DNA of 5,948 bases, taken from contig CAZCMD010000233.1 in NCBI GenBank assembly GCA_964499695.1, forward strand, positions 1 to 5,948, in the 5' to 3' direction. Below, one piece after another: positions 5,257 through 5,948 of the stretch. Position 1 is the stretch's first letter. Each line of letters opens with the position of its first letter. A program made the translations under genes and the position numbers. The notes under the pieces are model-generated. The model was not told where the DNA came from. It made no database searches and was given only the letters and a program-made list of their open reading frames with translations. This stretch comes from JAAZBV01 sp964499695 (GTDB taxonomy: Bacteria; Desulfobacterota; DSM-4660; Desulfatiglandales; HGW-15).

Positions 5257-5948
5257 TTATATAAAATCTCCAAGTCCGCTTAAGCCAGGCTCACTGGGCG
5301 CACTATTTAATAGTTCCTTTACCGCTTCTCCAAGGGCGTTAATACCTTTTTTTATCTGTTCAGGTGTGACACTGCTGTAGGATAACCTGAAGGCATTAAT
5401 AGACCTGTGATCAAGATCCTGCATCGGGCCGGGAGAAAATGCTACACCCCTTTCAATTGCATGAAGAAAGAGTGCAATACTTGAATATCCTTTAGGCAAC
5501 TCCACCCACATATGAAATCCGCCGTCAGGTTTTGTCCAGGTAACATCTTTAGGCATGTTCTTTTTCAGAGAATCAATCATTGCATCACGTCTCACTTTAT
5601 AATGCTCCCTTACCTTTTTAAGATGTTCATCATATGCACCTGATCTTAAAAGTGATAGAGCTATCCCCTGCATCAGGGGAGGTGAACCAAGGTCTATTGC
5701 CCTTTTCAGGGCACATAATGACCTTATTCGATCTTCGTCGCCTATGAGCCAGCCTATCCTTAAACCCACCATAAAGGATTTAGATAAGGAACCCATAACA
5801 AAACACCTCTTTTTGCCGGCCTCAGTCAATATGCTTTTACGTAAAGGCCCCTCAAACCTCAGGTCATGGAATATCTCATCAGCGAGCAGGTCAACATGAT
5901 GCGCCTTTGCCCAGTCAATAAGCTGTGTCTGCCTTTCAGGTTTAAGGT
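5257..5948 (-). CDS. PLP-dependent class I/II aminotransferase, or aminotransferase domain of a MocR-type regulator (partial, 5' end outside window)
   Basis: Only the last 229 residues are inside the window, and the frame is open to the right edge; a TTG at 5827-5829 is internal, since the 40 codons before it carry conserved motifs. In the visible part, LADEIFHDLRFEG (21-33) is the Asp/Tyr cofactor segment with Phe26 where Tyr is usual, GSLSKSF (52-58) gives the Schiff-base Lys56, GLRIGW (61-66) holds the phosphate-binding Arg63, PDGGFHMWVELP (140-151) is typical of the family, and Arg187 in FRLSY would bind the substrate carboxylate. The end after residue 212 is a short Ser/Gly/Pro tail. The C-terminal half resembles both ordinary aminotransferases (2-aminoadipate type) and the aminotransferase domain of MocR/PdxR regulators; the missing N-terminus decides this. 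pdxJ follows after 16 bp, which fits either a user or a regulator of PLP. Confidence 0.85.
   Translation of the reverse strand, partial: LKPERQTQLIDWAKAHHVDLLADEIFHDLRFEGPLRKSILTEAGKKRCFVMGSLSKSFMVGLRIGWLIGDEDRIRSLCALKRAIDLGSPPLMQGIALSLLRSGAYDEHLKKVREHYKVRRDAMIDSLKKNMPKDVTWTKPDGGFHMWVELPKGYSSIALFLHAIERGVAFSPGPMQDLDHRSINAFRLSYSSVTPEQIKKGINALGEAVKELLNSAPSEPGLSGLGDFI

Overview
All recognisable genes in this window lie on the minus strand, so the reading order runs from the right edge to the left. The core is a small biosynthetic block: a class I/II PLP-dependent aminotransferase (5' end outside the window), pyridoxine 5'-phosphate synthase (pdxJ), LL-diaminopimelate aminotransferase (dapL) and diaminopimelate decarboxylase (lysA). 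A four-helix membrane protein follows, with its start codon overlapping the lysA stop. Further left are a tautomerase-superfamily protein and the 5' part of a DUF925/COG3575 nucleotidyltransferase-like gene that leaves the window.

Organism: the window looks bacterial, moderately AT-rich by eye. DapL (the one-step route from tetrahydrodipicolinate to LL-DAP), a PdxJ of the 'Asn-Lys' subclass and many palindromic intergenic repeats would fit a Gram-negative lineage such as Thermodesulfobacteriota (former Deltaproteobacteria) or Nitrospirota. This is a family-level impression and cannot be settled from the window. No rRNA, tRNA, CRISPR array or intact insertion sequence was seen.

Layout, right to left: 5257-5948 aminotransferase (partial); 16 bp gap; 4503-5240 pdxJ; 297 bp of non-coding, repeat-rich DNA with four hairpin or inverted-repeat structures; 2955-4205 dapL, whose stop codon sits in the centre of a perfect palindrome; 139 bp gap holding a second perfect palindrome in the opposite orientation; 1550-2815 lysA (TTG start); 1131-1553 membrane protein (ATGA overlap); a ~150 bp miniature element (968-1114) with imperfect terminal inverted repeats around a broken GxxExxY gene start; 507-893 tautomerase; 453-506 a leftover C-terminal tail of a second membrane protein of the same family; 1-407 nucleotidyltransferase-like gene (partial).

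How it fits together: DapL and LysA carry out two of the last three steps of lysine synthesis (the epimerase DapF is not here). DapL, LysA and the first aminotransferase all use PLP, and PdxJ makes the pyridoxine 5'-phosphate that becomes PLP, so cofactor supply and cofactor users are side by side. The membrane protein is translationally coupled to lysA and is the most interesting unassigned gene. The left third looks like a zone of turnover, with relics of a GxxExxY gene and of a paralogous membrane-protein gene. I do not see a convincing new defence or mobile system; the unusual content is the repeat and relic structure and the lysA-coupled membrane protein.
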